Notes: generated by a model not told the origin, from the sequence alone. A DNA stretch of 64,000 nt from MED-G105 sp039814575 (GCA_039814575.1 JBCCAY010000021.1:6267-70266); one strand, 5' to 3'. Positions 7,120 to 16,581 are shown, counted from the stretch's first letter. Program-made: numbers and translations.

Positions 7120-7754
7120 ACAATGTTCTTTTCTATGGCCATCCTTCGCGACGGTCCTTCGGACCTCCTCAGGATGAGGGGGAGAGGTTTTTACAACTGA
7201 CGCGCCGCCCTCATCCTGAGGAGCCGCGGCGCGGCGTCGCGAAGGATCGCCGCTTGTTTCGGTGTTCTAATTTCTCCAATTCGATAAAGACGGTTCCGCC
7301 TTTAGAAACAAAGTCAGCGACCATTGACCGTGCGGCGATCGTTGGCGCGGTCCGTGACTGGTTGGGCACGCCCTATCGTCACCAAACGAGTGTCAAACAT
7401 CAAGGTACAGATTGCCTTGGATTAATTCGCGGCGTCTATCGTGATCTATACGGTCGCGAGCCTGAAACGCCGCCGCCCTATACGCCTGATTGGAATGAAC
7501 GCCGCGCTTCGGAAGAGCCGCTTTTGTCTGCCGCGCGTCGGCATCTCGTTCCGATAGCAGATGATACGATCCTGCCTGGGCACGTCCTTGTTTTCCGCGT
7601 CGTTGAAGACGGACCGGCGAAGCATTGCGGCGTCGCAACGGCTTGCGATCAGTTCATTCACGCCTATGCGGGCCGCGCTGTTATCGAGAGTTGGCTCAGC
7701 CGCTGGTGGCGCGACCGACTTGTGGGGCTCTTTGATTATCCGGGAGCGGTATAA
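7116..7754 (+). CDS. NlpC/P60 cell wall peptidase (GTA gp14-like) with REP-encoded N-terminus
   Basis: 212 residues from GTG 7116 (GGAGG upstream; GTGA overlap with gp13). The peptidase domain begins near residue 70: IVGAVRDWLGTPYRHQTSV, catalytic Cys in GTDCLGLIRGVYRDLYG (C100), the W-x-x-x-x-x-SEEPLLSAA region, and His in KHCGVAT (H170). It is predicted to cut peptidoglycan peptides during entry. Residues 4-50 or so are translated from a REP palindrome (HPSRRSFGPPQDEG, RPHPEEPRRGVAKDRR), absent from relatives. A TTG at 7254, preceded by AAGGA at the element's end, is an alternative start that would remove most of it. Confidence 0.9.
   Translation: MNNVLFYGHPSRRSFGPPQDEGERFLQLTRRPHPEEPRRGVAKDRRLFRCSNFSNSIKTVPPLETKSATIDRAAIVGAVRDWLGTPYRHQTSVKHQGTDCLGLIRGVYRDLYGREPETPPPYTPDWNERRASEEPLLSAARRHLVPIADDTILPGHVLVFRVVEDGPAKHCGVATACDQFIHAYAGRAVIESWLSRWWRDRLVGLFDYPGAV
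7125..7260. repeat. REP/BIME-like palindromic element, copy 2, inside the gp14 gene
   Basis: The left arm runs GTTCTTTTCTATGGCC, ATCCTTCGCGACG, CTCCTCAGGATGAGGG. The right arm runs CCCTCATCCTGAGGAG, GCGTCGCGAAGGATCGCCGC. The ends match copy 1. The element starts 9 bases after the gp14 GTG and leaves the frame open through both arms, so it behaves like an in-frame protein-coding palindromic insertion of the kind known as RPE in Rickettsia. Confidence 0.85.
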
Positions 7755-10700
7755 TGGCGCAACTCGTTCTCACAACAGCGGCGAGCGCTGCGGCGGCCGT
7801 CGGCAAAGCCGGTATCGGCGCCATCATCGCCAAAACGGCGGCCTCAACGGCGGCGGCCTTCGCCGCGAACGCCCTCACCAATGCGATACTCGGTCCGCGC
7901 AAACGCGCTGTAGAAGGTCCGCGCATTGAGAGTTTTTCCGTACAGGCCTCGACGGAAGGGGCAGGGGTTATCCGCGTTTACGGTCGCGCCCGCGTCGCCG
8001 GACAATTGATTTGGGCGTCCCGTTTCAAAGAGACGACGAACGTCACCACCGAGACGACAGGCGGCAAGGGTGGCGGCGGGGGTGTGCAAACGGAAACGAC
8101 GGAGTATGTCTATTCGTCATCGTTCGCGGTGGGCCTGTGTGAAGGCGTCATCGATCGGGTGGCGCGAGTGTGGGCGGACGGCAAGCCCTTTGACCTTTCG
8201 CAAGTCAATGCGCGCGTTTATCGCGGTACGGAAACGCAAACGCCGGACGATCTTATCGTCGCCGTGGAAGGCGCCGCGCCGGCGTTTCGTGGGCTCGCTT
8301 ACATTATATTCGAAGATCTGCCGCTGACGGATTTCGGTAATCGCATTCCGCAACTAGCATTTGAGATTGAACGCCCGTTGCGGGATAAAGACCCGAACAC
8401 CCTCGAGAACGCGTTAACGGCCGTTTCGGTTATTCCCTCCTCTGGTGAGTTTGTATACGGTACGACAAAAGTCTCGCGTGAAGACGGCGACGGCGTCACC
8501 GTGTCGGAGAACGTCCACAACACGCGCGGCGTCGCGGATTTTCGGGAATCAATCGACGGATTATTGACCGCTGCGCCGAATGTTAGCACCGCCTCGCTGA
8601 TCGTTTCTTGGTTTGGCGATGATCTCCGCGCCGGATCTTGCCAGCTAAAGCCGGGCGTCGAAACTGTCACCAAAACAACGCGGCCCTATTCATGGTCCGT
8701 AGGCGGCACGGACCGCACAAGTGCGCACCCTATTTCCACACTGAACGGCGGGGCGGCTTATGGCGGCACGCCGGCCGATCAAGCCGTCCTGGAAGGCATC
8801 GCCCGATTGAAGGCCAAAGAGCTCGCGGTGCAGTTTCATCCGTTTATTCTAATGGACGTGCCGACGGGCAATACGCTGCCGAAACCGGAAGGCGGCGTCG
8901 GTCAACCGGTCTATCCCTGGCGCGGACGCATTGGCGTTGGAACGAACGACAAGACCGCGGCGGCGGCGAGCGATATTGACGCCTTTTTCGGGATGGCGAC
9001 GCTGGCGCATTTTTCAACCGCCGGCGGTATCGTCACCTATTCCGGACCCGCTGAATGGTCATTCCGTCGATTTATTCTGCACTACGCCCATTTATGTAAG
9101 ATCGCGGGCGGCGTTGAAGCGTTTTTGCTCGGCTCGGAACTGCGCGGGATTACGACGGCGCGCTCTGCAGCCGGCGCTTTTCCGGCGATCGCCAAAATGA
9201 AGGCGCTCATCGCTGATGTGCGCAGCGTGCTCGGGAGCTCAGTGAAGCTCTCTTATGGGGCGGACTGGTCAGAGTATTTCGGCCATCAGCCAGCGGATGG
9301 CTCTGGCGACGTCTATTTTCACCTGGACGAGTTCTGGAGCGATGCGAACGTCGATTTTATTGGCGTTGACAATTACCTGCCCCTTGCTGATTGGCGCGAC
9401 GGCTTCGGTCATAAAGATTTCACCGACGGCGCTTCGAGCGTTTATGACCTATCGTATCTGCAGGGTAATATGCGCGCCGGCGAGCGCTATGATTGGTATT
9501 ACGCCAGCGACGCTGACCGTGACGCGCAAATCCGTACATCGATTACGGACGGATCAGGCGAGCCTTGGGTGTTCCGGCCGAAGGATCTTTGGAACTGGTG
9601 GTCGAACGCCCACCACAATCGTCCCGGCGGCGTGCGTCAAGGAACGTCGACCAGCTGGGTTCCGGAAAGTAAGCCTTTTCGGTTCACTGAACTTGGCTGT
9701 CCGGCGGTTGATAAAGGCGCCAATCAGCCGAATGTTTTTGTTGATCCGAAAAGCTCCGAAAACGCCTTTCCTCATTTCTCAAACGGCGCACGCGATGACT
9801 TGATGCAGCGGCGCTTTATTGAGGCGCATCTAGACTATTGGAAGCTTGCCGCGAATAACCCGACGTCGAACGTTTACGCCGGCCCGATGATCGCAGCGGA
9901 CAAGCTCTACATGTATGCTTGGGATGCGCGGCCTTTTCCATTTTATCCTGCGCGCGACGATGTTTGGGGTGATACGGAGAATTGGCGTCTTGGGCATTGG
10001 CTGAACGGCCGGCTCGGCCGGGCGCCGCTCGATCTTCTCGTCAAAGCCCTCGCCGAAGAAGGCGGCGCTAGCGTCGATACAAACCGTTTGAAGGGTGTCG
10101 TCACCGGTTATGTTGTCGATCGCCCTTTATCGCCGCGTGAAACCATCGATCCGTTAGCGGATGTCTTTCAGTTCGATCTTGTGGAGACGGCGGGAACGTT
10201 GCGTTTTCAAGGGCGGGACGGGGCGGCGGCTGCTAATTTTACCCAGTCGGACTTTGCTGCTGGCGATAATGAGAGTTTCACGCTGAAAGCCGGGCAATTG
10301 TCAGATCTGCCTGCGTCACTGCGTATTGGCTATCTAGATGAAGGCTCGGACTACGCGCCGGCGGCGGCCGAAGCGATTGAGCCGGGGCGGGTTAACCGCC
10401 GCGAAGCAGCGCTCGAGGCGCCGATTGTGGCGACGCCCGGCGATATGGACGTGCGTGCGCGGGCGCTCCTCGCCGACGCCCATGTGATGCGGGAGACAAT
10501 GACGTTCTCCTTGCCGCCCTCGCGTTTAGCGTTTGAGCCTGGTGATATTCTCAATGTGGCGTTCGGCGGCGCGACCCGTCGCTTGCGCATCAATGAGATT
10601 TCTGACGGCGCGGAGCGAGCCGTCGAAGCAGTGCGCCATTCGGCCTATGTTTATGACGCCGTTGCGCCGGATGACGGCGGCCCTAGCGCAGAGGCGACGC

Positions 10701-11641
10701 CGGTTTATGGGCAGCCGGCGTTCGCGCTCCTGGATTTGCCGTTGATGTCGGATGCGGACGATCCAAACCGCCCTTGGTTCGCCGCGTTCTCCGATCCATG
10801 GCCCGGCGCGATCGCGCTCTATCGCAAGGGCGCTGAAGAAGAACGGCTCGTCGCCACGGCCTTGACGCGCGCCGTGATAGGAACGCTCGTGGATGCTTTG
10901 CCGGCGGGCGATAGCGGTCGGTGGTTCGATCAATCAGTCAGAGTGCGTCTCGCTTTCGGAAGTTTAACGGCGCGCAGTGACGAGGATGTTTTGGCGGGCG
11001 CGAACGGCCTTGCCGTTCTCTCAACGAGCGGGCGCTATGAAGTGCTGCAATTCGCCAATGCGTCGTTGGAGCCGGACGGAACTTGGCGTTTGTCGCGATT
11101 GCTGCGCGGTCAGGCCGGTTCGGAGGCGGATGCGTCAGTCGGCGCGGCCGCGGGGGCTCGTGTCGTCTTTTTGAACGCAGCAATTCAACCGGCGGCCGTC
11201 GGGCTTGATGCGCGCGGCGTGTCTTACGCTTGGCTCGCCGGCCCCGCGCGCTTGCCGACAAGCGACGAAGCATACGCCAGCCTTACGGCAAGTTTAGATT
11301 TGCGCGGCTTGCGCCCCTTAAGCCCTGCACACCTAAAAGTGACGCAATCCGGCGGCGACGTCATTCTTTCCTGGATACGGCGTACGCGCCTTGGCGGTGA
11401 CGCTTGGACGAGCGAAGACGCGCCGGTCGGCGAGGCGTTCGAGCGCTATCGGATCGACGTCGTGCAATCGAGCGCTGTTATTGCGAGCCATGAAACCACA
11501 AGCGCCGCCTTTACTTATACGGCGGCGCAGCAAGCGACTGATTTCGGCGGCGGCGGTCCGGTCGGCGCTTATGTCTTACGCGTGGCTCAACTTTCCGACA
11601 CCGTTGGCGCTGGTGATGCAGAGAGTATAACAATCACTTAA
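7754..11641 (+). CDS. GTA host-specificity / megatron tail fibre hub (gp15-like)
   Basis: 1295 residues, the usual length of RcGTA gp15. An Ala-rich N-terminal segment is followed by a phage tip-protein-like region, then the GTA TIM-barrel-like domain around residues 430-760 (SELRGITTARS, KLSYGADWSEYFGHQPADGS, DVDFIGVDNYLPLADWRDG-type motif, WNWWSNAHHNRPGG, TELGCPAVDKGANQPN). The C-terminal half is beta-rich. It is thought to form the tail tip contacting the host surface. ATG 7754 shares one base with the gp14 stop. No frameshift is visible, supporting an intact cluster. Confidence 0.93.
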   Translation: MAQLVLTTAASAAAAVGKAGIGAIIAKTAASTAAAFAANALTNAILGPRKRAVEGPRIESFSVQASTEGAGVIRVYGRARVAGQLIWASRFKETTNVTTETTGGKGGGGGVQTETTEYVYSSSFAVGLCEGVIDRVARVWADGKPFDLSQVNARVYRGTETQTPDDLIVAVEGAAPAFRGLAYIIFEDLPLTDFGNRIPQLAFEIERPLRDKDPNTLENALTAVSVIPSSGEFVYGTTKVSREDGDGVTVSENVHNTRGVADFRESIDGLLTAAPNVSTASLIVSWFGDDLRAGSCQLKPGVETVTKTTRPYSWSVGGTDRTSAHPISTLNGGAAYGGTPADQAVLEGIARLKAKELAVQFHPFILMDVPTGNTLPKPEGGVGQPVYPWRGRIGVGTNDKTAAAASDIDAFFGMATLAHFSTAGGIVTYSGPAEWSFRRFILHYAHLCKIAGGVEAFLLGSELRGITTARSAAGAFPAIAKMKALIADVRSVLGSSVKLSYGADWSEYFGHQPADGSGDVYFHLDEFWSDANVDFIGVDNYLPLADWRDGFGHKDFTDGASSVYDLSYLQGNMRAGERYDWYYASDADRDAQIRTSITDGSGEPWVFRPKDLWNWWSNAHHNRPGGVRQGTSTSWVPESKPFRFTELGCPAVDKGANQPNVFVDPKSSENAFPHFSNGARDDLMQRRFIEAHLDYWKLAANNPTSNVYAGPMIAADKLYMYAWDARPFPFYPARDDVWGDTENWRLGHWLNGRLGRAPLDLLVKALAEEGGASVDTNRLKGVVTGYVVDRPLSPRETIDPLADVFQFDLVETAGTLRFQGRDGAAAANFTQSDFAAGDNESFTLKAGQLSDLPASLRIGYLDEGSDYAPAAAEAIEPGRVNRREAALEAPIVATPGDMDVRARALLADAHVMRETMTFSLPPSRLAFEPGDILNVAFGGATRRLRINEISDGAERAVEAVRHSAYVYDAVAPDDGGPSAEATPVYGQPAFALLDLPLMSDADDPNRPWFAAFSDPWPGAIALYRKGAEEERLVATALTRAVIGTLVDALPAGDSGRWFDQSVRVRLAFGSLTARSDEDVLAGANGLAVLSTSGRYEVLQFANASLEPDGTWRLSRLLRGQAGSEADASVGAAAGARVVFLNAAIQPAAVGLDARGVSYAWLAGPARLPTSDEAYASLTASLDLRGLRPLSPAHLKVTQSGGDVILSWIRRTRLGGDAWTSEDAPVGEAFERYRIDVVQSSAVIASHETTSAAFTYTAAQQATDFGGGGPVGAYVLRVAQLSDTVGAGDAESITIT

Positions 11642-11646
11642 GCGTC

Positions 11647-11772
11647 GTGCCGGGACAACAGCTTTATGATCTGTTAACGGAAGTTACGATGCGTTTAACG
11701 CAAGAATATCTAGAGTTGGGAAAGTATCACAGTGCAACACCGTTAACGCGACTTTTATCAACTCTCTGTTAG
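11647..11772 (+). CDS. Possible 41-residue small protein after gp15
   Basis: GTG 11647 opens a 41-codon frame six bases after the gp15 stop and ends at TAG 11770-11772. The product begins MPGQQLYDLLTEVTMRLTQE and continues YLELGKYHSATPLTRLLST, which looks like an amphipathic helix. No clear Shine-Dalgarno precedes it, so translation would depend on re-initiation after gp15. I do not recognise it. The DNA is more AT-rich than gp15. It could equally be leftover non-coding sequence. Confidence 0.3.
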   Translation: MPGQQLYDLLTEVTMRLTQEYLELGKYHSATPLTRLLSTLC

Positions 11773-11817
11773 ATCACACTGAACTTCGGTCTTGCGACAA
11801 AATAACGGCTCATCGTT

Positions 11818-13803
11818 GTGACTGACAAAAATGACACTCTGCAGGTTTTGATAGATGATTGCGAACCACGTGACGACGCGATCTTATCGGCATACAAAGA
11901 AACGCGCGACACTATCGTCAAAGAACTTCCGTTACGTATTATCGTAACGGCGGTCGTCGCAGTAATCGTTGGATTATTGATAAACCCCTTCATATCGTTC
12001 GGATGGTGGGCGGTTTCGTCGATTGCTCTAGGTGTTGAAGCGGCTCTCTTTATGCGCTTCTTTAAAACGCGTCCAACGCACATTTCGGTAAAGGTGAAAA
12101 CGCTCTTTGCAAGCGTGAGTTTCGTCACAGCATCGATCTATACAATTGTTGCGTGGCTTCTCTTCTTTCATCATACGCCGAGCGCGATTTTTGCAGCGAC
12201 GGCGCTCATGGCCGGCACGCTTGTCCATCTAACGGTTCATAACGCGAATACGCGGCTTATTTATGCAAGCGCCGTTGCGCCCATGGCGGCCACGATGTTG
12301 ACCGCTGGTGTGGTGCTTTCTTTAGAAACACAGATGTTGGCCCCAAGCTTGACGGCGGTCGCGTTTATCGCGCTTATTATCGCCGCTTATAAAGCGCGTA
12401 CGGATTATACTAAGAAACTACGCCGAGCGATGGATACGGCGAATGAAGGCAAGGCCGCCGCTGAAGAAGCGTTTATCGCCAAGACGCGATTCCTCGCCAA
12501 AATGAGCCATGAGCTGAGAACGCCGCTGAACGGCATTATCGGCATGGCGGATGTTCTACGCGAAAGCGAGCTTACCGAGCAGCAACGCGAGCAATTGGAT
12601 ATCATCCTCGGTTCCGGCGATACGCTGTTATGGTTGCTCAATGAAATTCTTGATCACGCGAAAATCGAGGCGAACCATTTCACCTTAGAAAACGCCGACG
12701 AAGATCTGCGCGATATCGTAGCCCAATCAACTATGCTCTACCGTCCGGGGGCGATCCGTAAAGGCATTGCCTTGACCTATGACGCGGAAGGCATCGACAC
12801 GCCGTTCGTGCATGTTGACGGGCGCCGGCTACGTCAGTGTTTGACGAACCTTATTTCGAACGCGGTGAAGTTCACCGAGTCCGGCGCCGTTTTAGTGAAA
12901 GCGCGCGCATTTGAAATCTCCACTGAGCCGAAGGTCGGTCAAGCAGGCGATGACGCATCTGGTGTGGCCGCGAATGCTCTGTCACAAGAACAAAACGAGC
13001 AGAATGACGAGCCACGCCGCGCGATCATCGAGATTACCGTAAGCGACACCGGTATCGGTATGTCGCAAGCAGAAACAGCGCGAATTTTTGACGCCTTTGA
13101 GCAGGCCGACAACTCCATCACGCGTCGTTTTGGCGGCACTGGCCTTGGCCTTGCGGTGTCGCAAGCTGTCGCGCGGGCCATGGGCGGTGAGATTACAGTG
13201 ACCTCAGAGCCCGGCGTCGGATCGACTTTTGTCATTCGCATGGAAGCCGTGCTCGGCGCGCCGCCGGAGCAAGATGAGCTAGAAATGTTCGAGCCGTTGA
13301 TGCCGGTCGGGGGCGGCAAGGTGCTTGTCGTTGAAGATAATATTGTTAATCGGAAAGTGGTCGGCGCCCTTTTAAAAGACCGCAGGGTTGAGTTTGTTGA
13401 GGCGGAAAACGGCGAAATCGCGCTGACGAAAATCGCTGAGGAGCCGTTTGATCTCGTCTTGATGGATATTCATATGCCTGTCATGGACGGTCTTACCGCG
13501 ACGAAAAATATTCGCGGCTCCACTGAAGAATGGTCGTCAATTCCGATTGTCGCGCTCACCGCCGCCGTCGCTCCCGAGGACAAAGCGGCCTGTATCAGCG
13601 CCGGCATGGAGGAGGTTTTGGCCAAGCCGGTGCGCGCCTCTGACATCGCCGATGTGATGGAGCGCTATGTCTGGAACAAGAAAAAAGGCGGCGCGGCGCG
13701 CTTTGGCGGCGATGCAAAGGGCGCGACTGGCGCTGGCTCGAAGAGCGACGGCGCCGGCGTATTATCGAGAGACGGATCTAAAGCGCGGCTGAAAAGCGCT
13801 TAA
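11818..13803 (+). CDS. Membrane hybrid histidine kinase with receiver domain
   Basis: 661 residues from GTG 11818. About six membrane helices fill residues 37-195 without an extracytoplasmic sensor loop or PAS domain. The HisKA H-box is MSHELRTPLNGIIGMAD (H231). ATPase motifs are LTNLISNAVKFT (N), VSDTGIGM (G1) and FGGTGLGLAVS (G2). A receiver domain carries VVEDNIVNRKV and LVLMDIHMPVMDG with phospho-acceptor D550 and a KPV motif. The tail is Gly/Ala-rich. It follows the GTA cluster after a 176-base gap. A role in GTA control is a guess from position only. The ribosome site is weak, so the start is uncertain. Confidence 0.9.
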   Translation: MTDKNDTLQVLIDDCEPRDDAILSAYKETRDTIVKELPLRIIVTAVVAVIVGLLINPFISFGWWAVSSIALGVEAALFMRFFKTRPTHISVKVKTLFASVSFVTASIYTIVAWLLFFHHTPSAIFAATALMAGTLVHLTVHNANTRLIYASAVAPMAATMLTAGVVLSLETQMLAPSLTAVAFIALIIAAYKARTDYTKKLRRAMDTANEGKAAAEEAFIAKTRFLAKMSHELRTPLNGIIGMADVLRESELTEQQREQLDIILGSGDTLLWLLNEILDHAKIEANHFTLENADEDLRDIVAQSTMLYRPGAIRKGIALTYDAEGIDTPFVHVDGRRLRQCLTNLISNAVKFTESGAVLVKARAFEISTEPKVGQAGDDASGVAANALSQEQNEQNDEPRRAIIEITVSDTGIGMSQAETARIFDAFEQADNSITRRFGGTGLGLAVSQAVARAMGGEITVTSEPGVGSTFVIRMEAVLGAPPEQDELEMFEPLMPVGGGKVLVVEDNIVNRKVVGALLKDRRVEFVEAENGEIALTKIAEEPFDLVLMDIHMPVMDGLTATKNIRGSTEEWSSIPIVALTAAVAPEDKAACISAGMEEVLAKPVRASDIADVMERYVWNKKKGGAARFGGDAKGATGAGSKSDGAGVLSRDGSKARLKSA

Positions 13804-13951
13804 TAGGGCCGCCGGGGCTTTAAAAATCGCTCGGTCGCCCGCATGTTGACGTAGCTCGCGCGCCATAACAGGCGGGCGGCGGTTTTTGTGTTTGGGACGT
13901 GCTATTGATCATCGCGTGTCCCGATGAATTGTTGGGTTGAGGACGAGCGGG

Positions 13952-14950
13952 TTGGCGAAGAACCCTTATACAGTTTTAGGCGTTGCGCCGTCGGCGACGG
14001 ATTCAGAGATTCGCGCCGCGTTCCGCAAGCTCGCCAAAGAGCACCATCCCGACCGCAATCCCGGCGATAAAACATCCGAAGATCGGTTCAAAGAGGTCTC
14101 TGCGGCGTTCGATATTCTCGGCGATGCGGAGCGGCGCAAGAAATTTGATCGTGGCGAAATCGACGCTGACGGCCGCGAACGCGCCGGCATGCGAGCACGC
14201 CAGCGACAATGGTCCGGCGCTGCGGGCGGACAGGGTGGTTTCGGCGGTGGTGCAAGCGGCGATCCTGGCGCTGAATTCTCAGATTTAAGCGATCTTTTCG
14301 CTGATCTCTTCGGCGCGCGCTCGCGCGATACGGGGTCTGCCGGCGGTCCGGGCTTCGGTGCTCGCTCCCGTTCCGGCCCTCATTCCAATTCTCGCGGCGG
14401 TGCGCCGGTGCGTGGGCGGGATTTGCGGTACCGCTTAGAAATCGATTTTCTTGAGGCGGCGCGTGGTGACAAAAAACGCGTCACCATGCCGGATGGGCGG
14501 ACCTTGAGTTTGACGATCCCCGCCGGGCTCGACGACGGTCAAACCCTCCGTTTGCGCGGGCAGGGTGAGCCGGGGCCAGCCGGCGGCGCGGCGGGCGACG
14601 TTTATGTGGAAGTGACCGTCCGTCCTCACCGTATTTTTGAACGCGAGGGCCTCGACGTCCATTTGGAAACGCCGATCAGCTTAAAAGAAGCGGTTCTAGG
14701 CGGGAAAATCACGGTACCGACGATTGAGGGAGAAGTCGCGGTGACGGTTCCACGTGGGGCGAACTCCGGCGCGGTGCTGCGCCTTAAGGGGCGCGGCGTA
14801 AACGCCGGCAGCGGCGATGCGCCAGGCGATCAGTACGTCAAGTTACGCATCGTTCTACCCGAAGGCGGCGATCCTGAACTAGAGGCCTTCGTCCGCCAAT
14901 GGGCTGGCGGCGGCGCTGATGCGCCGCGCAAGCATTTTGAAGACGTTTGA
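13952..14950 (+). CDS. DnaJ-class (CbpA-like) co-chaperone
   Basis: 332 residues. An N-terminal J domain (NPYTVLGVAPSATDSEIR; HPD at residues 32-34) is followed by a Gly/Phe-rich linker (GGQGGFGGGASGD, FSDLSDLFADLFGA) and the two beta-barrel C-terminal DnaJ substrate domains (GRDLRYRLEIDFLEAARGD, LRLRGQGEPG, KGRGVNAGSGDAPGDQYV). There is no CxxCxGxG zinc domain, so it is class B rather than DnaJ proper. It would stimulate DnaK ATPase. TTG 13952 is preferred over TTG 13937 because GAGGA lies upstream and MAKNPYTVLG is the usual start. Confidence 0.88.
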   Translation: MAKNPYTVLGVAPSATDSEIRAAFRKLAKEHHPDRNPGDKTSEDRFKEVSAAFDILGDAERRKKFDRGEIDADGRERAGMRARQRQWSGAAGGQGGFGGGASGDPGAEFSDLSDLFADLFGARSRDTGSAGGPGFGARSRSGPHSNSRGGAPVRGRDLRYRLEIDFLEAARGDKKRVTMPDGRTLSLTIPAGLDDGQTLRLRGQGEPGPAGGAAGDVYVEVTVRPHRIFEREGLDVHLETPISLKEAVLGGKITVPTIEGEVAVTVPRGANSGAVLRLKGRGVNAGSGDAPGDQYVKLRIVLPEGGDPELEAFVRQWAGGGADAPRKHFEDV

Positions 14951-15042
14951 CGGCGCACCGAAAGCGCCGCTAAATCTCTAAACGGGAATCGTTAAGTCTT
15001 GGGCGCAAATGGGGCGCGTCCGCCAATGCCGAGAGCGCCTTT

Positions 15043-16524
15043 ATGGATGCGCGCACATTAGACGTTAGCGTTGTTTCTGCGGCGAAATGGGCCCGCATCG
15101 AACGCTATTTAGAGTCTCTGCCGATCGCTGCCGCGGTCAAACTCTTTGAGACGCTTGAAGCGGCTAGGCTTCGCCCCTCTGTAAGTTCGGGCGGCGAAGA
15201 TTTGCCCTATGACGCAATGATCGCCGTATTGCGCAGCGTTATCTTCGATCTCGGCGCGACGTTCCCAACGCGGCGCCCGACGGCGAAGCGAGCGTTTTTT
15301 GAGCCGATAGAAGACTTCCTAACGCCCCTCCGGCGCGGACGTAAACGCCGTGGACGTATTCCGCGTACGTCTCTTAATCCGATCTGGCATGTTTTGACGA
15401 CCGATGATCCTCGCGGTGAATTTAACGCCGCAGCCGCCGCCTTGCAGGCGGCGCTCGACGCTGAGGCTGACAGCGCGGTTGTTTCTAACCGTCGCAGCGA
15501 TCTATTCGCCGCCGCGCGGGAACGTATTGCGCAATTAATTGCGGCGGCGTCTGCTGACGACGACGCGCGGCGCGCCTTAACGGGGCGTCTTGGCGGCGGA
15601 CAAGCGGGCGCGGCAAGCGCCCATGACCTCGCGGAACTCGGATCGTTATTGTCGATCGCGCCGCAATTAGAGGCCTTGCAAACGCTGTTTCCGAAGCCAA
15701 TCGCACAAATGACGGAGGCGGATCTTTTCGAAGTGCGCCGTCTGTACGCCGATGCAAGCGCCGCGGCGCCGGATGCGGCGGGCGGCGTCTTTTTGTGCCT
15801 GATTGGTCGCAGTCCGACGCCTTGGCGCGCTTTACGGCTTTACTTGCATTTGAAGCGGGCGGACGATCCGGCATTGCCGAATTTACATCAAGACGCTGAC
15901 AGTATTCTCGAGCTTTTGTTTGAAGACCTTGAAAGTCTCGCCCGAGCGTTGGAGCGCGACGCGTCCGAGCCGCTTGATGCGACGGACGCAGCGGCGCGCT
16001 TGCAGTATTTCAGTGATTATGCGGCGGGGCTCATCGGTGAGGCGCAAAGCGCCGGTGAAACGGTGATCGTTAACCGCGCTGAAGCCTCGCGCGACGTGGC
16101 GGCTGCGGCGTGCATGCGCGCCAGCGAACAAGCCGCCGCGCGGGTGCGCGCCGCAATGCCGACCAGGCGCGCCGGCGGGTCGTCCCGTTTGACGGCGTTG
16201 CGTCCGGCGATTGTTGATGATCACGGGCGCGTAGAAAGCAGCGATGCGGCCTTGTCTGCGGCGGACTTCTTAGCCCGCGCTGAAGGTCTCAGCGTCGGGC
16301 TCGGTCGGTCTGATATCGTTCGAGCAAAGATTATCGAGGTGCGCGAAGAAGTCCGCCGATATTGCGCTGACCTCGTGATTGAGATCAGGGCGGCCGAAGG
16401 CGAGGAACGTCGTCGGGCCAAGCGGCAAATGGAGCGTGTCCTGAAGATCGCGGGACCGCTTGTGCCTGCTGAGGATATTGCGCTGCTTGCTGAGAAGGCT
16501 GCCGCTGCGGCGGTGTCCGCTTAA
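15043..16524 (+). CDS. Conserved-looking 493-residue protein of unknown function
   Basis: I do not recognise this protein. It is almost entirely helical and Ala/Leu/Arg-rich, with a basic stretch LRRGRKRRGRIPRTSLNPIWH near residues 97-117, no signal peptide and no membrane segment. The last 90 residues (EVREEVRRYCADLVIEIRAAE, ERRRAKRQMERVLKIAG) look like a long coiled coil. It lies 92 bases downstream of the DnaJ-like gene on the same strand and codon use matches its neighbours, so a shared transcript is likely. A helical scaffold or adaptor role is speculative. Confidence 0.75.
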   Translation: MDARTLDVSVVSAAKWARIERYLESLPIAAAVKLFETLEAARLRPSVSSGGEDLPYDAMIAVLRSVIFDLGATFPTRRPTAKRAFFEPIEDFLTPLRRGRKRRGRIPRTSLNPIWHVLTTDDPRGEFNAAAAALQAALDAEADSAVVSNRRSDLFAAARERIAQLIAAASADDDARRALTGRLGGGQAGAASAHDLAELGSLLSIAPQLEALQTLFPKPIAQMTEADLFEVRRLYADASAAAPDAAGGVFLCLIGRSPTPWRALRLYLHLKRADDPALPNLHQDADSILELLFEDLESLARALERDASEPLDATDAAARLQYFSDYAAGLIGEAQSAGETVIVNRAEASRDVAAAACMRASEQAAARVRAAMPTRRAGGSSRLTALRPAIVDDHGRVESSDAALSAADFLARAEGLSVGLGRSDIVRAKIIEVREEVRRYCADLVIEIRAAEGEERRRAKRQMERVLKIAGPLVPAEDIALLAEKAAAAAVSA

Positions 16525-16581
16525 CACGCTTTTTCGTTCTGCAGTTTCCGACCTGCGTCCAGAAACGCGACAAGAACCACA

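Noticed and set aside
7116..7260. gp14 as a pseudogene broken by the REP element
   Set aside because: The frame remains open across the element and the catalytic Cys and His are intact.
1..11641. Active temperate prophage
   Set aside because: No integrase, repressor, lysis or replication genes are visible, and gene order plus the gp12-gp15 families match a domesticated GTA; the left flank is outside the window, so this is not absolute.
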